In this document: positions 63,121 through 64,000 of the stretch, in pieces
Position numbering within the stretch: position 1 is the stretch's first letter
How the letters are laid out: the number at the start of each line of letters is the position of its first letter
Assembly: GCF_003259845.1 (NCBI RefSeq)
Contig: NZ_QLMJ01000004.1
Coordinates: forward strand, 62,001-126,000
Direction of reading: 5' to 3'
DNA from: Actinoplanes lutulentus
GTDB taxonomy: Bacteria; Actinomycetota; Actinomycetes; Mycobacteriales; Micromonosporaceae
DNA: 64,000 nt
Notes under the pieces: generated by a model
Seen by the model: only the letters and a program-made list of their open reading frames with translations
What the model was told of the DNA's origin: nothing
Database searches by the model: none
Made by a program: the position numbers and the translations under genes

Positions 63121-64000
63121 CCGTAATCGTGGGCGCCGGGCCGACCGGGCTGACCCTGGCGCGAGTGCTGAGCCGGCACGGGGTGCCCTACCGGATCCTG
63201 GAGGCGTCACCCGGTCCGCCGGCGGGTTCGCGGGGCAAGGGCTTACAACCTCGTACGCTCGAAGTTCTTGACGATCTGGGGTTGATCTCGGATTTTCAGG
63301 CCATCGGCGGGCCCTATCCGTCGCTGCTGATCCACGCGCCGGGCGGCTCGTTCGCTCAGCGGATGGACGAGCTGCACGAGCCGACACCGTCCGTGCCGTA
63401 CCCGAACATGCTGATGCTTCCGCAGTGGCTCACCTCGTCGCTGCTCGCTGATGGGGTGCCCGTCGAGTACGGAATCCGGGTGACCGATCTGGCCCAGGAC
63501 CCGTCCGGTGTGCGGGTCACCCTCGACAGTGGCGAGACGATCGAGGCGCGCTATGTCGTCGGGGCCGACGGCGGGCGCAGCACGGTGCGCAAGGCGCTCG
63601 GCATCGAGTTCGAGGGCTCCACCCACGAAGAGGAACGGATGCTGATCGCCGACGTGTCGGTGACCGGCCTGGATCGCGATCACTGGCACATCTGGCCCGG
63701 CGCGTCAGCTTTCCGGCTCGGCCTCTGCCCGCTGCCGGGGACCGACCGCTTCCAGCTGACCGCGCCGGCCGGGTTGTCGGTGCCGGAGGCGGTGGCTTTC
63801 CTGGACCCGTCGATCACGATCACCGACGTGGGCTGGACGTCGGAGTACCGCGCCAACATGCGGATGGCGTCCCGCTTCCGCTCCGGCAACATCTTCCTGG
63901 CCGGGGACGCGGCGCACGTGCACTCCCCGGCCGGCGGGCAGGGGCTGAACACGGGCGTTCAGGATGCCTACAACCTGGGCTGGAAGCTGGCGTACGGGGG
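63099..64000 (+). CDS. FAD-dependent aromatic monooxygenase (3' end outside window)
   Basis: The visible 300 residues show a p-hydroxybenzoate-hydroxylase-type flavoprotein: dinucleotide motif VIVGAGPTGLTLARVLSRHG, the DG motif VVGADGGRSTVRKALG and the GD motif FLAGDAAHVHSPAGGQGLNTG (in part). Such enzymes hydroxylate aromatic substrates or polyketides; this substrate is unknown. The ATG 63099 sits 6 nt after a good -10 hexamer and has no ribosome binding site, suggesting leaderless translation. The gene runs off the right edge. Confidence 0.9.
   Translation, partial: MFTESRFTVIVGAGPTGLTLARVLSRHGVPYRILEASPGPPAGSRGKGLQPRTLEVLDDLGLISDFQAIGGPYPSLLIHAPGGSFAQRMDELHEPTPSVPYPNMLMLPQWLTSSLLADGVPVEYGIRVTDLAQDPSGVRVTLDSGETIEARYVVGADGGRSTVRKALGIEFEGSTHEEERMLIADVSVTGLDRDHWHIWPGASAFRLGLCPLPGTDRFQLTAPAGLSVPEAVAFLDPSITITDVGWTSEYRANMRMASRFRSGNIFLAGDAAHVHSPAGGQGLNTGVQDAYNLGWKLAYG

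Overview
The window is a high-GC actinobacterial chromosome segment, most likely from a filamentous member of the Micromonosporaceae such as Actinoplanes. This is inferred from codon use, Wag31/SepF/YggT-type division genes, a DNPR-type (diaminopimelate) MurE, an actinobacterial ImuA-ImuB-DnaE2 mutasome and a subtilisin-inhibitor (SSI) protein. I found no rRNA, tRNA, insertion sequence, integrase or CRISPR array.

Region 0-20 kb (minus strand) is the division and cell wall (dcw) cluster. In transcription order it runs mraZ, rsmH, ftsL, ftsI, murE, murF, mraY, ftsW, murG, murC, ftsQ, ftsZ, yggS, sepF, yggT, wag31, a repeat-rich membrane protein and yggU. Two usual members are absent: murD between mraY and ftsW, and the pgeF/yfiH laccase-domain gene between ftsZ and yggS. 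The mraZ promoter carries four 10-bp-spaced GTGG boxes that look like MraZ operators. Region 20-25.6 kb holds an NlpC/P60 hydrolase behind a ydaO-type c-di-AMP riboswitch, the divergent lipid II amidation pair murT-gatD, a VTT-family membrane protein and a winged-helix AlkZ-like protein.

At 25.6-28.6 kb lies leuS. It is preceded by a short leader ORF with three consecutive Leu codons, paired RNA segments and a hairpin followed by T6, the layout of a classical attenuator. A MoxR-DUF58-transglutaminase operon (28.8-33.6 kb, plus strand) follows and ends in a very strong hairpin. The 33.7-34.4 kb gap is non-coding and carries copies of short repeats seen again near 52 kb. Region 34.4-37.4 kb (minus) encodes a DUF3040 membrane protein, a phosphodiesterase, a methyltransferase and the SSI inhibitor.

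Region 37.4-44.4 kb (minus) is the SOS mutasome (imuA, imuB, dnaE2) with an upstream SAV_6107-type HEPN gene. That gene has two LexA-box-like sites in front of it. An ArsR-like regulator diverges from an MFS exporter (44.8-47.1 kb), followed by SDR and YbaK-type genes. A carotenoid-tailoring operon (CrtA-like monooxygenase, GNAT, CruF-like hydratase, glycosyltransferase, then a CrtI/CrtD-like desaturase) fills 48.4-54.2 kb. It is interrupted by a 1.1-kb non-coding interval packed with 62-bp, 17-bp and 94-bp tandem repeats and a four-armed inverted repeat.

The last 10 kb carry a substrate-binding/VWA lipoprotein-like gene, a methyltransferase, a LysR regulator divergent from sdhCAB, an NTF2-like gene divergent from a TetR regulator, and a second TetR regulator divergent from an FAD monooxygenase cut by the window edge.
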